From positions 1 through 64,000 of the forward strand of contig NZ_JAKVTW010000006.1 in NCBI RefSeq assembly GCF_022489065.1: a stretch of 64,000 bases of DNA, written 5' to 3'. This DNA is from Vreelandella neptunia (GTDB lineage Bacteria; Pseudomonadota; Gammaproteobacteria; Pseudomonadales; Halomonadaceae). The position numbers and the translations under genes were made by a program. The notes under the pieces were generated by a model. The model was not told where the DNA came from. It did no database searches and saw only the letters and a program-made list of their open reading frames with translations. Shown piece by piece: positions 1 to 8,800 of the stretch. Position 1 is the stretch's first letter. Every line of letters starts with the position of its first letter.

Positions 1-574
1 GATAGTGGGTATCGGGGTAAAACCCAGGAGAAAACAGCAGCAGGCCATCGACATTGTCGTCTGTGAACGCATGAGAGGTGACTAGGTTACCGCCGGTGGA
101 GAAACCGCCAAGCCAAAGCTCATCGACCTCGGCTGCCAGCAGTTTGGCGTGATGGGCAATGATTTTTTCCCAATCATCATTATCAGGCAGCATCAGGTCG
201 GCGGGGCGTGTGCCGTGGCCAGGCAGAAGAATGGAGCGAACCAGCCAGCCGTCATTCGCCATGGCGGTGGCGATATCGATGAAATACCACGGGCTTGCGC
301 CCAGTCCATGAACTAACAGGATGCCGCGTTTCGCCGGTTTATCAGGGCTGAGTTCGAACGGCGTATTGAGCTGTATTTCAAGGTCGCGGTCTTCACTGAT
401 GAAAACGCGGTTATTCGCAATCCATGCACGTGTATCGTGCACATATTGATCAAAACTCTCCTGATCATAGCGAGGCAGATTTTCTGAGGGTTGAAAACCC
501 GCGGAATCCGGCGGCACAGCGCAGGAAGTCAGCAGAAAGAGTATGAAAAGTAGAACGCTAAGGCGGCTAATCAT
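1..574 (-). CDS. Alpha/beta-hydrolase lipoprotein (C-terminus off the left edge)
   Basis: The frame begins at an ATG at 574 and runs off the left edge, so only about 191 N-terminal residues are seen. It opens with a short hydrophobic signal ending in the lipobox LTSC, so it should be a lipid-anchored envelope protein. An oxyanion-type segment LLVHGLGAS and the nucleophile elbow GGFSTGG (GxSxG) identify the alpha/beta-hydrolase fold. The catalytic Asp and His would lie beyond the window. The substrate cannot be told; family members are esterases or lipases. It lies tail-away from the Rid gene and shows no operon link. Confidence 0.85.
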   Translation of the reverse strand, partial: MISRLSVLLFILFLLTSCAVPPDSAGFQPSENLPRYDQESFDQYVHDTRAWIANNRVFISEDRDLEIQLNTPFELSPDKPAKRGILLVHGLGASPWYFIDIATAMANDGWLVRSILLPGHGTRPADLMLPDNDDWEKIIAHHAKLLAAEVDELWLGGFSTGGNLVTSHAFTDDNVDGLLLFSPGFYPDTHY

Positions 575-704
575 GGAACCCTCTCTGTAGGTGCTTGCCT
601 CTAACAGAGAGTCACAAATGTGCTCCCTCTTACTTAGCATGGTCGGGCAGACGGGTTATGTAGTGTTTAACGAGTAGCGTGATTATGTTGACTGTTACGG
701 TTAT

Positions 705-1130
705 TTAACTGTTTAAGGCAAACCCCGGTAGCACTGCCTCGGCCTCGATAGCGATTAACCATTCCGGTTCTGCCAGGCCGTACACAATCAACCAAGTAGC
801 AGCCGGCGGGGCGATGGGGAATCGATGCTTCAGCGCCTCCATCACTACTTGCTGGTCGTAGCGTGCGGATTCGGCTAAGTAGATTCTCAACATCACCACC
901 CTAAATAGATCTCCACCAAGGCTTGATAGCAACCGTTCGATATTGTCCAACGCCGCCTCAGTTTGTTCGGGCAGTTCGGGGCCCGCCAGCTCTCCTTTGG
1001 TATCCACCCCAGCCTGGCTAGACATCAGCACCCGGGTGCCTCCCTGAACGACTACCGCTTGGCTATGACCTTCTGACAAAGTATTGGGCAGGTTGGGCGG
1101 GTTTAACGGTTTGCGTCTTAAAATTTGCAT
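705..1130 (-). CDS. Rid family (YjgF/YER057c/UK114) protein
   Basis: 141 residues from the ATG at 1130, chosen because TAAGGAGG sits just upstream at about 5 bases; an in-frame ATG at 1181 lacks such a site. The Rid fold signature is visible in VLMSSQAGVD, the central AALDNIERLLSSLGGDL and the C-terminal PEWLIAIEAEAV. Canonical RidA hydrolyses reactive enamines and imines with an Arg near the C-terminus (ARLP in E. coli). Here the matching place reads YGLA, so the Arg is absent and classic 2-aminoacrylate deaminase activity is doubtful. A second Rid gene lies at 10834-11226. Confidence 0.85.
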   Translation of the reverse strand: MQILRRKPLNPPNLPNTLSEGHSQAVVVQGGTRVLMSSQAGVDTKGELAGPELPEQTEAALDNIERLLSSLGGDLFRVVMLRIYLAESARYDQQVVMEALKHRFPIAPPAATWLIVYGLAEPEWLIAIEAEAVLPGFALNS

Positions 1131-1343
1131 GACCACCTCCTTAGTAAGTTCGTAGGGTCGCTTGTAAGGATGACCATTCAATCGCGCCTGATACTCTGTT
1201 GGATGAGTAATGGCCTCTGGTTGTCAGCATGTATTCAATACATGCAGTCAACGTCGTCGCTAATTTGTATTCTGGTTAAGAGCGTCTATGTTCGACGAGC
1301 CTATGGTTCCACTATCGGCCTACTTTTCTTTCTCGTTTCTTAC

Positions 1344-1387
1344 TGGTATTACGTTTTCGCCAAACCGCACTGCAATTCGTAATACCA
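1344..1387. repeat. 10-bp inverted repeat with 24-bp spacer
   Basis: TGGTATTACG at 1344-1353 is exactly matched in inverse by CGTAATACCA at 1378-1387. The left arm overlaps the copy of CGTTTCTTACTGGT at 1334-1347 that recurs in the mipA promoter. It lies about 215 bp upstream of the Rid start and just beyond the LuxR remnant. It could be an operator or a decayed element end. No T-run follows, so a terminator is unlikely. Confidence 0.4.
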
Positions 1388-1392
1388 ACCAT

Positions 1393-1518
1393 TTAAAGCA
1401 GGACTGCCGTGAGCGTCTTGAGTGTGGCTGCAGCACGTGCGGCACAGTTTAGTTTTCGGAAAATGCTCTCAACATGGGCACTGACAGTGCTGTGGCTGAT
1501 ACCCATGCCACTGCCTTT
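1393..1518 (-). pseudogene. Degenerate LuxR-type HTH fragment
   Basis: Directly after the stop codon of the sensor kinase (1519-1521), and in the same frame, 41 codons read as a LuxR C-terminal helix-turn-helix: GISHSTVSAHVESI, then FRKLNCAARAAAT, ending at a TAA at 1393-1395. The last residues of the kinase frame (DERPPKAI) look like the first part of the same HTH, so the stop interrupts a former LuxR domain. No sensory domain, start codon or scaffold helix is left. It is best read as the tail of a lost LuxR regulator abutting the kinase gene. Nothing else is seen in the 388-bp gap 1131-1518 apart from the repeats listed separately. Confidence 0.7.
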
Positions 1519-2967
1519 TTAAATGGCCTTAGGTGGGCGTTCATCTTGACGATGGTACATTCGTTTGCTGGTAATATTTTCGCGGGAATCGCTTTCACTG
1601 GCCTCGTTTTCTCTGCATAAGGTCATTATCAACCCGGGATGGGCGTTATGGGCCGAAAGCTCCCAGCCGTGCGCCATGGCAATCTCTTGGCAGATGGCCA
1701 GCCCTAAGCCTGCTCCATGGTCGCGCCGATGCGCTCCACGCCAGAAGCGTGAGAACAGCAGGGCTAATTGCTCTGGTTCAACGCCTGGGCCACGGTCACG
1801 CACAGTTATTATATTTTCCTGGATCTCCATGCTGACTAGAGATTGCTCGGGGGCATGCTGAATAGCGTTCTCCAGCAAGTTCTTGAGCAGGGTGAAACAT
1901 GCCCCGCGATCAGCCTGCCATGTCACATTGTCGTTGGCGGCGAGTACCGTTAAATGCACGTCGGCAGACTCCGCCATGCGTTGCAAGTAGGTGGAAGCTT
2001 CGTGGGCAATGTCGTGCATCCGAACCACGGTAAACTGGTAGTTGTGTGCCTCGCTCGCTTCGGCCAGAAGTAGCAGTTGTTGCACCTGCCGCGTCATGTA
2101 TTCGACATCGCTCAATAACGCCTCGCGATCATTCTTACCATCCGCGATCAGTTCAATCTGTGCACGAATCAACGCCAGTGGTGTTTTTAACTCGTGCGCG
2201 GCATGGGCGAGAAACTCCTGCTGGAGACGGTAACCCCGCTCAAGGCGTTCCAGGGCGTGATTGAAGCTATCCACTAGTGGCGCAATCTCCGCGGGCACCG
2301 CGTCCGTATTCAGTCGTGCGTTGATGGAGCGCGGCGAGATGGCCGCCGCGGATTTGGAAACATCACGCAGCGGCTTGAGGGTTAAGCGCAAGGTAATGTA
2401 GGCGCATAAACCGAAGGCAGCGAACATGACAAAACCAAACACCAGTACGCCTGCTACGACCGGTGGAAAGGCAACGAGATAGAGGACATCAAAGAATCTT
2501 GCGCTGGCGGCGAACTGCAGATACCACGTTCTTCCACCATGCTCAAAGGGCTGCGTAGCACTGTAGAAAGTTCTGTCATCATACTCAAAGGTAAAGTTGC
2601 CACGCGCCAAACGCTGAACCTCTCCCTTGGCTGGCCAGAAAGTTTCTTCGGCACTCGAGACCACCGTCACGTTCCCGGCATCATCCAGAATCCGATACGC
2701 CGTCTCGCGTTGTGGGCCTTCGAATAGCCAAGCGCGGTCTTTCATACTGGCGTCGAAACCGACGGGCTGACCACTACTGTCGAACTGGATATTATCTACC
2801 ATCCCCTCCGCCGCGTCGGCCAGGTCCATACGAGCCAGTAGATCGCTCTGAAGCATCGCTGCTGCGGCAATTACCAATAGGGTGATACTTAGCACCATGC
2901 CCGCCACATAGGCCAACAGCACTTTCAGCCTCAGGCTATTTAGCGTCATCCGCTTGACGAAGCGCAT
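1519..2967 (-). CDS. Sensor histidine kinase (OmpR-type two-component system)
   Basis: Inner-membrane kinase of 482 residues. TM1 is at about 13-38, then a periplasmic sensor region, TM2 at about 163-192 and a HAMP linker. The H-box HELKTP has the phospho-accepting His at 258. The ATPase has N-box LLENAIQ (near 364-370), G1 DRGPG (391-395) and G2 GAGLGLA (418-424). It starts inside the response regulator gene (overlap of about 32 bp, or 14 bp from the internal ATG at 2949), which implies translational coupling. The C-terminal 30 residues after MTLCRE are not kinase-like and run into a LuxR HTH remnant. The signal is unknown; the neighbouring envelope and efflux genes suggest envelope or toxicant sensing. 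Confidence 0.92.
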   Translation of the reverse strand: MRFVKRMTLNSLRLKVLLAYVAGMVLSITLLVIAAAAMLQSDLLARMDLADAAEGMVDNIQFDSSGQPVGFDASMKDRAWLFEGPQRETAYRILDDAGNVTVVSSAEETFWPAKGEVQRLARGNFTFEYDDRTFYSATQPFEHGGRTWYLQFAASARFFDVLYLVAFPPVVAGVLVFGFVMFAAFGLCAYITLRLTLKPLRDVSKSAAAISPRSINARLNTDAVPAEIAPLVDSFNHALERLERGYRLQQEFLAHAAHELKTPLALIRAQIELIADGKNDREALLSDVEYMTRQVQQLLLLAEASEAHNYQFTVVRMHDIAHEASTYLQRMAESADVHLTVLAANDNVTWQADRGACFTLLKNLLENAIQHAPEQSLVSMEIQENIITVRDRGPGVEPEQLALLFSRFWRGAHRRDHGAGLGLAICQEIAMAHGWELSAHNAHPGLIMTLCRENEASESDSRENITSKRMYHRQDERPPKAI

Positions 2968-3622
2968 ACCCCATTCCTCTTACGTTAGCGATCCGCTGGC
3001 GCGAGCCGATGGCAAGCAGCTTGCGGCGTAAACGGTGTAGGGCCACATCCAGGGCGTTCGGTGTCACCGCCTCACTAAGCCCCCATGCCGCTGCTTCCAG
3101 CGCGCTGCGGCGAACGACCTCATCGTGCTTGTATAACAGCGACTGCATGATGTGCAGCTCCGCCGGGGCGAGGGTAATGCTCTTGTCGCCGTTGAACAGA
3201 ATGCCGCTTTCAATATGTAGTCTCAGATCACCATGACTGGGGTCGATGGGGTGGAACTCCGCAGGGCGACGCAGCAAGGCCCTAACCCGTGCCACCATTT
3301 CGTCCATGGCAAACGGCTTGGGCAGGTAGTCGTCGGCGCCGGCTTCGAGTCCTTCTACCCGGTCATGCAGCGCATCGCGCGCTGTTAACACCAGGCAGGG
3401 GACGCTAAGGCCCGCGTTGCGCAATTTCTTGAGCAATAGCAGCCCATCGCCATCCAGTAAGCCACGATCGAGTACCAGCGCCTGATAGGGCATCTGCTGG
3501 ACAGCAGCCCAAGCCGAATCGATGCGATCAACCACATCAACGGCGATGCCTGCGGCCGCTAACCCTTTGCACATTAAATGAGCTAGTCGGTCGTGATCCT
3601 CGATCAGTAGTATACGGCTCAT
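2936..3622 (-). CDS. OmpR/PmrA-family response regulator
   Basis: 228 residues. The receiver domain has the acidic pair EDH near residue 8, phospho-acceptor Asp52 in VLDRGLLDGDG, Thr80 and Lys102 in the PKPF motif. A winged-helix DNA-binding domain follows (about 130-225) with ALDVALHRLRRKL as the recognition-helix region. The ATG at 3622 overlaps the mipA stop as TGATG, and the gene overlaps the kinase, so mipA, regulator and kinase form one coupled operon. OmpR-family proteins bind tandem sites about 11 bp apart. Likely targets are mipA and the divergent RND operon (inference). No defect is seen. Confidence 0.93.
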   Translation of the reverse strand: MSRILLIEDHDRLAHLMCKGLAAAGIAVDVVDRIDSAWAAVQQMPYQALVLDRGLLDGDGLLLLKKLRNAGLSVPCLVLTARDALHDRVEGLEAGADDYLPKPFAMDEMVARVRALLRRPAEFHPIDPSHGDLRLHIESGILFNGDKSITLAPAELHIMQSLLYKHDEVVRRSALEAAAWGLSEAVTPNALDVALHRLRRKLLAIGSRQRIANVRGMGYALRQADDAK

Positions 3623-4437
3623 CAGAATGTATAAAGATAGCCAACTAACACGGCGTTTTGGGTCGAGCGATCTACCAGCGGACTATCTTTGATTTCGTCA
3701 GCCAAGCTCGTGACCTCAACACCTATCAGCACAGAGTGATGCTGGTCAAACAGGTACATGCCGCGCACCCCCGCCTCGATATTGACAGCCGATTCCCCTG
3801 AATAGGCAGGGCGATCGAAGCGAACCTCACTATCACGAACGCCGAAGTAGTAATCGACGTACTTGTCGTCCTGCCAGGATGCCCCCACGTGAGGGGTTAG
3901 CATTATATGTTCGCCGATTTGCCACGTTCTCTCCAGGCCAAGATCGAAGCGCTGCCCGTCACTGTTGCCGGAGACGTCGGTGAGCCATTCGGCGCCTACA
4001 TCAACGAAGTTGGTGTTCCACTCCATCTTTGCCCCTGCCCAGAAGCCGCCCTTGCGCTCACTCATGTCGTTGAGAATCGGGGCATCGCCTTCCTCGTAAC
4101 CGCTACCATCATACTGGGCGACGATACCGAAATTGAGTTGTTGGGAGTCGCTGATGACAAGACTCGGCAGTTTGAATTCGATTTCTGGACCGAAAACACT
4201 AATGTACCGGTTTTCGACCTGGAGCAAGGGGAAGGGGGTGTTTTCCCTGTCGATACCAGCATAAGGATCCTGTTCGCTTATTGCGCCTACGCCCAATCCC
4301 CAAGTGGTTTCGTCTGAACTCTCTTCGTCGGCGAACGCCAACGGAGAAGCAATAACAAGACCACCGATAAACGCGGCTGTCGTCAATCTTGTAGTGGTGA
4401 GGCGGCTGTTCAGCAATAGCGACTGATGAGAACTCAT
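3622..4437 (-). CDS. MipA/OmpV family outer-membrane protein
   Basis: 271 residues with an N-terminal signal peptide ending near the Ala-Phe-Ala of the mature start. Alternating beta-strand segments and a C-terminal aromatic residue (YLYTF) are typical of outer-membrane barrels. WGLGVGAI and the RENTPFPLLQVENRYI segment match the MipA/OmpV family, which E. coli uses as a scaffold for murein enzymes and other bacteria use in drug or stress responses. It is first in the operon with the two-component genes and divergent from the RND pair. Its role here is probably an envelope component controlled by the regulator downstream. Confidence 0.88.
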   Translation of the reverse strand: MSSHQSLLLNSRLTTTRLTTAAFIGGLVIASPLAFADEESSDETTWGLGVGAISEQDPYAGIDRENTPFPLLQVENRYISVFGPEIEFKLPSLVISDSQQLNFGIVAQYDGSGYEEGDAPILNDMSERKGGFWAGAKMEWNTNFVDVGAEWLTDVSGNSDGQRFDLGLERTWQIGEHIMLTPHVGASWQDDKYVDYYFGVRDSEVRFDRPAYSGESAVNIEAGVRGMYLFDQHHSVLIGVEVTSLADEIKDSPLVDRSTQNAVLVGYLYTF

Positions 4438-4461
4438 GGTGGCACTCCTGGCATGGTTTGA

Positions 4462-4500
4462 AAGTGAGGGTAGTGTGCAAGTGAGATTGGTATGAAAGTG
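4462..4500. repeat. Three AAGTG repeats at 17-bp spacing
   Basis: AAGTG occurs at 4462-4466, 4479-4483 and 4496-4500, an exact 17-bp period, just upstream of the mipA start at 4437. The first two copies extend to AAGTGAG. They may be regulator contact sites or chance. No function is demonstrable. Confidence 0.3.
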
Positions 4501-4527
4501 CCATCATCAGGAGCGCTATCTTACGCG

Positions 4528-4573
4528 TTTCTTACTGGTGCCGATTTATTTAAAACGTTACGTCAGTAAGAAA
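4528..4573. promoter_or_regulatory. Inverted repeat in the mipA/RND divergent promoter region
   Basis: TTTCTTACTG at 4528-4537 and its exact inverse CAGTAAGAAA at 4564-4573 flank a 26-bp AT-rich spacer. The left arm is part of CGTTTCTTACTGGT (4526-4539), repeated exactly at 1334-1347. It lies midway between the mipA start (4437) and the RND adaptor start (4667), where an operator for both transcripts would be expected. That role is an inference. Confidence 0.5.
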
Positions 4574-4666
4574 TGAGAAAGGAAGACAGGCCGATAGTGG
4601 TTCAACTGAAATTCTTGGATTTTCTTTTTCATCAATGAATTGAACCCTTTGCAACAGGCCTGGATT

Positions 4667-5821
4667 ATGCCATTTCCAAAAAGAAAAAGTTGTTTCGGCA
4701 TTATGATTGCCGTGATCGCTAGCGCCGCCGCGTTGGCATGTATTCAGGCGGTGTCATCGGAAAGCGATGCCATCGCCGAACCGACGGCGCAGCCCTCACT
4801 ATCCGTCAACGTGACGACATTAGAATCTCAGACGCTTCCGACCACGATTGCGGCCAATGGTGATATCGCTGCGTGGCAAGAGATCATTATCGGTACCGAA
4901 ATCGGTGGCCTGCGGCTGGTAGAGGTCAAGGTAGGCGTGGGTGATGAGGTCACGGAAGGGCAGGTGCTGGCCGTGTATAACGCCACGACGGTGCGCGCAG
5001 AGCTGGCGAGGAGCCGCGCCGCCGTGGCGGAAGCCGAAGCAACGCTTGCGGAAGCGAATGCCAACGCCCAGCGCGCCCGCGGTTTGAAAACCACGGGATC
5101 GCTTTCAGAACAGCAGATTCAGCAATACGAAACCGCCGAACTCACCGCCAGGGCGCGGCTAGGCGTTGCGCAAGCGCAGAATGAAGCCCAAGAACTACGT
5201 TTGGCTCAGACGCAGATAGTCGCCCCGGACGACGGTTTGATTACCTCCCGCACGGCCACTGTTGGCGCTGTTACCGGCGCCGATCAGGAGCTGTTCCGAT
5301 TGACGCGCCACGGTCGGCTGGAGTGGCGGGCCGAGGTCGCCGCTTCCGATCTGAATAAGCTGCGACCCGGCCAGGATGCCAGGGTCACCCTGTCAGGCGG
5401 CTACGAGCTCGAAGGACGTTTGCGTACCATCGCGCCGCTAGTGGACACCGCTACCCGTAATGGCCTGGTCTATGTCGACCTACCGTTAAGCGACGTTGCC
5501 CGGGCGGGAATGTTTGCTCGGGGTGAATTCGAGCTGGGCATCCGACAAGTATTGACGCTACCACGATCCGCAGTGCAGATCCGTGATGGCTTTGGCTACG
5601 TTCATCGGGTTAGCGGTGAAGGCCAAATAACGGAGCAGAAAGTTGCCTTGGGCCAACACACGGAGGATCGAATCGAAATTCGCGCCGGGCTTGAACCCGA
5701 TGCCCGGGTGGTCGCCTCTGGCGGTGCTTTTCTCGGCGACGGTGACCAGGTGCGGGTGATTGAGGAAGAGCCATTTCATTCACCTCCAACGGACGGTGCC
5801 GACGCCGAGGAGGGGGTATGA
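4667..5821 (+). CDS. RND efflux periplasmic adaptor subunit (HlyD/AcrA type)
   Basis: 384 residues from the ATG at 4667; a TTG at 4640 would add nine residues. An N-terminal hydrophobic segment (about 10-30 of the mature frame) anchors or exports it. Then come a lipoyl half (GTEIGGLRLVEVKVGVGDEV), an Ala/Glu-rich coiled-coil hairpin (RAELARSRAAVAEAEA), the returning lipoyl half (TQIVAPDDGLITSR) and a beta-barrel. It links an inner-membrane RND pump to an outer-membrane channel. Its stop overlaps the permease start as ATGA. No TolC-like gene is in the block, so a channel encoded elsewhere must serve it. Confidence 0.93.
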   Translation: MPFPKRKSCFGIMIAVIASAAALACIQAVSSESDAIAEPTAQPSLSVNVTTLESQTLPTTIAANGDIAAWQEIIIGTEIGGLRLVEVKVGVGDEVTEGQVLAVYNATTVRAELARSRAAVAEAEATLAEANANAQRARGLKTTGSLSEQQIQQYETAELTARARLGVAQAQNEAQELRLAQTQIVAPDDGLITSRTATVGAVTGADQELFRLTRHGRLEWRAEVAASDLNKLRPGQDARVTLSGGYELEGRLRTIAPLVDTATRNGLVYVDLPLSDVARAGMFARGEFELGIRQVLTLPRSAVQIRDGFGYVHRVSGEGQITEQKVALGQHTEDRIEIRAGLEPDARVVASGGAFLGDGDQVRVIEEEPFHSPPTDGADAEEGV

Positions 5822-8800
5822 CGCTCAATACCTCATCCTGGGCGATTCGCAATCCTATTCCGGTTGTTCTGCTCTTCATCCTATTGACCTTCTGGGGGCT
5901 CATCTCCTTCCGAGGCTTGTTTATTCAGGATTTACCTGATGTGCAACTGCCCCTCGTGGAGGTCTCCGCCTCATTGCCGGGAGCGGCCCCCGCCTTAATG
6001 GAGAACGAGGTTGCCCGCAAGATCGAGGACGCCATCGCTACCGTCCCCGGCGTCAAAAACATCTCTACAACGCTGACGGATGGCAATGCCGATATTGCTA
6101 TCGAATTCAGGTTGGAAAAGTCCTTACAAGAGGCTATTGAGGACGTGCGCGACGCTGTTGCTCGCATCCGCTCGGAGCTACCCGCCGACCTGCGCGATCC
6201 AGTGATTCGGAAGGGGGAGTTTTCCAGTGAGCCGATTGTACGCTACGCGGTGACCTCCTCTGTTCTAGACGAAGAGGCACTCTCCTGGTTCGTCGATGAC
6301 AAAATGACCAAGACCGTATTAGCGGTGCCCGGTGTTGGTTCGGTTCGGCGTATCGGCGGGGTCGATCGCGAAGTCCGCGTGGCATTGGATCCGGATCGCC
6401 TGCTGGCGATGAACACGACAGCGTTGGATATCTCACGGCAGCTGCGTCAGGCGCAGTTGGAGGCCCCCGGTGGCCGTGTGGATGTCGGCGGAGCCGAACA
6501 GGCCGTGCGCATCATCGCCAACGCTGAATCCGCAGCCGAGCTGGCGACGATGGAGCTGGCACTCAGCGATGGCCGGCGTATTCGTCTTGATGAGGTGGCA
6601 ACGGTGACCGATACCGTTGCCGAGCGGCGCTCAATTGCACTCTTGAATGGCGTGCCCGTCGTCGGCTTAGAGATGACGCGTTCCGAGGGGTACGGTGAGG
6701 TGGATGTGGCCGAGGGCGTGCAGTCTGCGCTCGCAGAATTGCAGGCGCAATATCCTCATATAGAGGTCGAAGAAGCCTTTAATTTCGTCGGGCCGGTGCT
6801 GGAGAACTACCAGGGCTCCATGCATATGTTATTCGAGGGTATGGCGTTGGCGGTGCTGGTGGTGTTCTGCTTCCTGCGCAATTGGCGTGCCACACTGATA
6901 GCGGCGGTTACGCTTCCGCTGTCGATCATCCCCACCTTCGCTTTTATGCACCTGATGGGCTTCTCGCTGAATGTGGTGACGTTGCTGGCGCTCTCGCTGG
7001 TGATCGGGGTGCTGGTGGATGATGCCATTGTCGAGATTGAGAATATCGAACGGCACCTGCTAATGGACAAGCCCCCGCGCCAGGCTGCTATGGATGCGGC
7101 GGCGGAAATTGGCCTGGCCGTCGTCGCCACCACCTTTACGCTAATTGCCGTTTTTCTACCCACGGCATTCATGAGTGGTACCGTCGGGCTATTCTTCGTT
7201 CAGTTCGGTTGGACGGCCTCGGTAGCGGTGCTGTTTTCGCTGCTGGTGGCGCGCCTGCTGACGCCCATGCTGGCTGCGTATCTACTGCGCAAACCCCAAT
7301 ATCCCTCGCGAGAACCAACGTGGATTAGCGTCTATCTGGTCGTCGCCCGTTGGTGCCTGGGCCACCGAAAGATAACGCTTATCGCGGCGACGGTCTGCTT
7401 TGCAGGAGGTATCTGGCTGGCCTCGACCCTACCGGGTACCTTCATACCCCCCGATGATAATTCCCAGACCCAGGCGACGCTTACCTTGCCGCCCGGTAGC
7501 ACCTTTTCTGAAGCGGCGGCGCTTGCCGAGCAGGCACGCTCACGACTAGTGACGCAACGCCATGTAGTCAGCGTTTTTGCGGCCATCGGTGAGAACTCCG
7601 GCAGCAGTGACTCTGATGTGACCTCTGTGGAACTGACCGTTGGTTTGGCGGATCGCGCAACCCGCGCGGGCATTTCGCAGCAAGACATAGAGCAGCAGTT
7701 GCGGGTTGCACTCGCCACACTTCCCGGCGTGCGAACTCGCGTAGGCGATGAGGGGGATGGTTATGAGTTGGTGCTCGCCGGTGAGGATAGCCGGGTGCTT
7801 GAACTGCATGCCCGCCAAGTCGAGCGCGAGATGCGCGCCATTCCCGGCATCGGCGCGGTGAGTTCGACGGCCAGCCTGGTCAGGCCTGAACTCATTGTAC
7901 GCCCTGATTTTGCCCGCGCCGCCGACCTTGGGGTCTCGGCTCAGGCCATCGCCGATACGCTGCGCATCGCGACAGTGGGCGATAACGCTGAGGATCTTCC
8001 TAAGTTGAACTTCAGCTCGCGTCAGGTGCCGGTGATGGTCCGGCTGGCGGATGCCGCTCGGGAGGATATAGCGACACTTAAACGGCTGCCAGTGCCTGGT
8101 GCGAACGGAACAGTGCCGCTGGAGAGCGTGGCTAACGTTGAGTGGAGCAGCGGTCCTTCGGAAATCACCCGGCATGATCGTCTGCGCAACGTCAATTTCG
8201 AGGTAAGCCTGCAAGGGCAACCTTTGGGAGAAATCGAACAAGCCGTGCAGGCACTGCCCAGTTTACGTCAGTTGCCGCGCGGTGTGTTTCAGGCAGCAGA
8301 AGGCGATGCAGAGGAAATGGCGGAGCTTGCCTCAAGCTTCGGGATTGCCATGCTGACCGGCGTGCTGTGTATCTATATGGTGCTGGTGCTGCTGCTCAAG
8401 GATTTCACGCAGCCGGTCACCATTCTGGTGGCGCTAGTGCTCTCCGTACCTGGGGCTTTCCTGGCGTTGTTCCTCACGCAGACGCCAGTGTCGCTGCCGG
8501 CCATGATCGGATTGATCATGCTGATGGGCATCGCCACCAAGAACTCAATCCTGCTGGTCGACTACATCATCATGGCCCGTCAGACGCATGGAATGGATCG
8601 CGGGGAGGCTATTCTCGATGCCTGCAAGAAACGTGTCCGGCCGATTGTCATGACCACCATTGCCATGGGGGCAGGCATGGTGCCCATTGCTTTGGGATGG
8701 GCGGGTGACCCCAGCTTCCGGGCACCCATGGCCTTTGTGGTCATTGGGGGGCTGATTACATCGACGCTTTTGAGCCTGCTGGTGATTCCTGTTGTTTATA

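Noticed and set aside
1125..1382. 85-codon plus-strand frame in the Rid/kinase gap
   Set aside because: It overlaps the Rid start, has no ribosome site or family pattern, and the region carries repeats and a pseudogene instead.
7546..8241. 231-codon minus-strand frame inside the RND permease
   Set aside because: It is an antisense shadow of a strongly conserved gene with no domain of its own.
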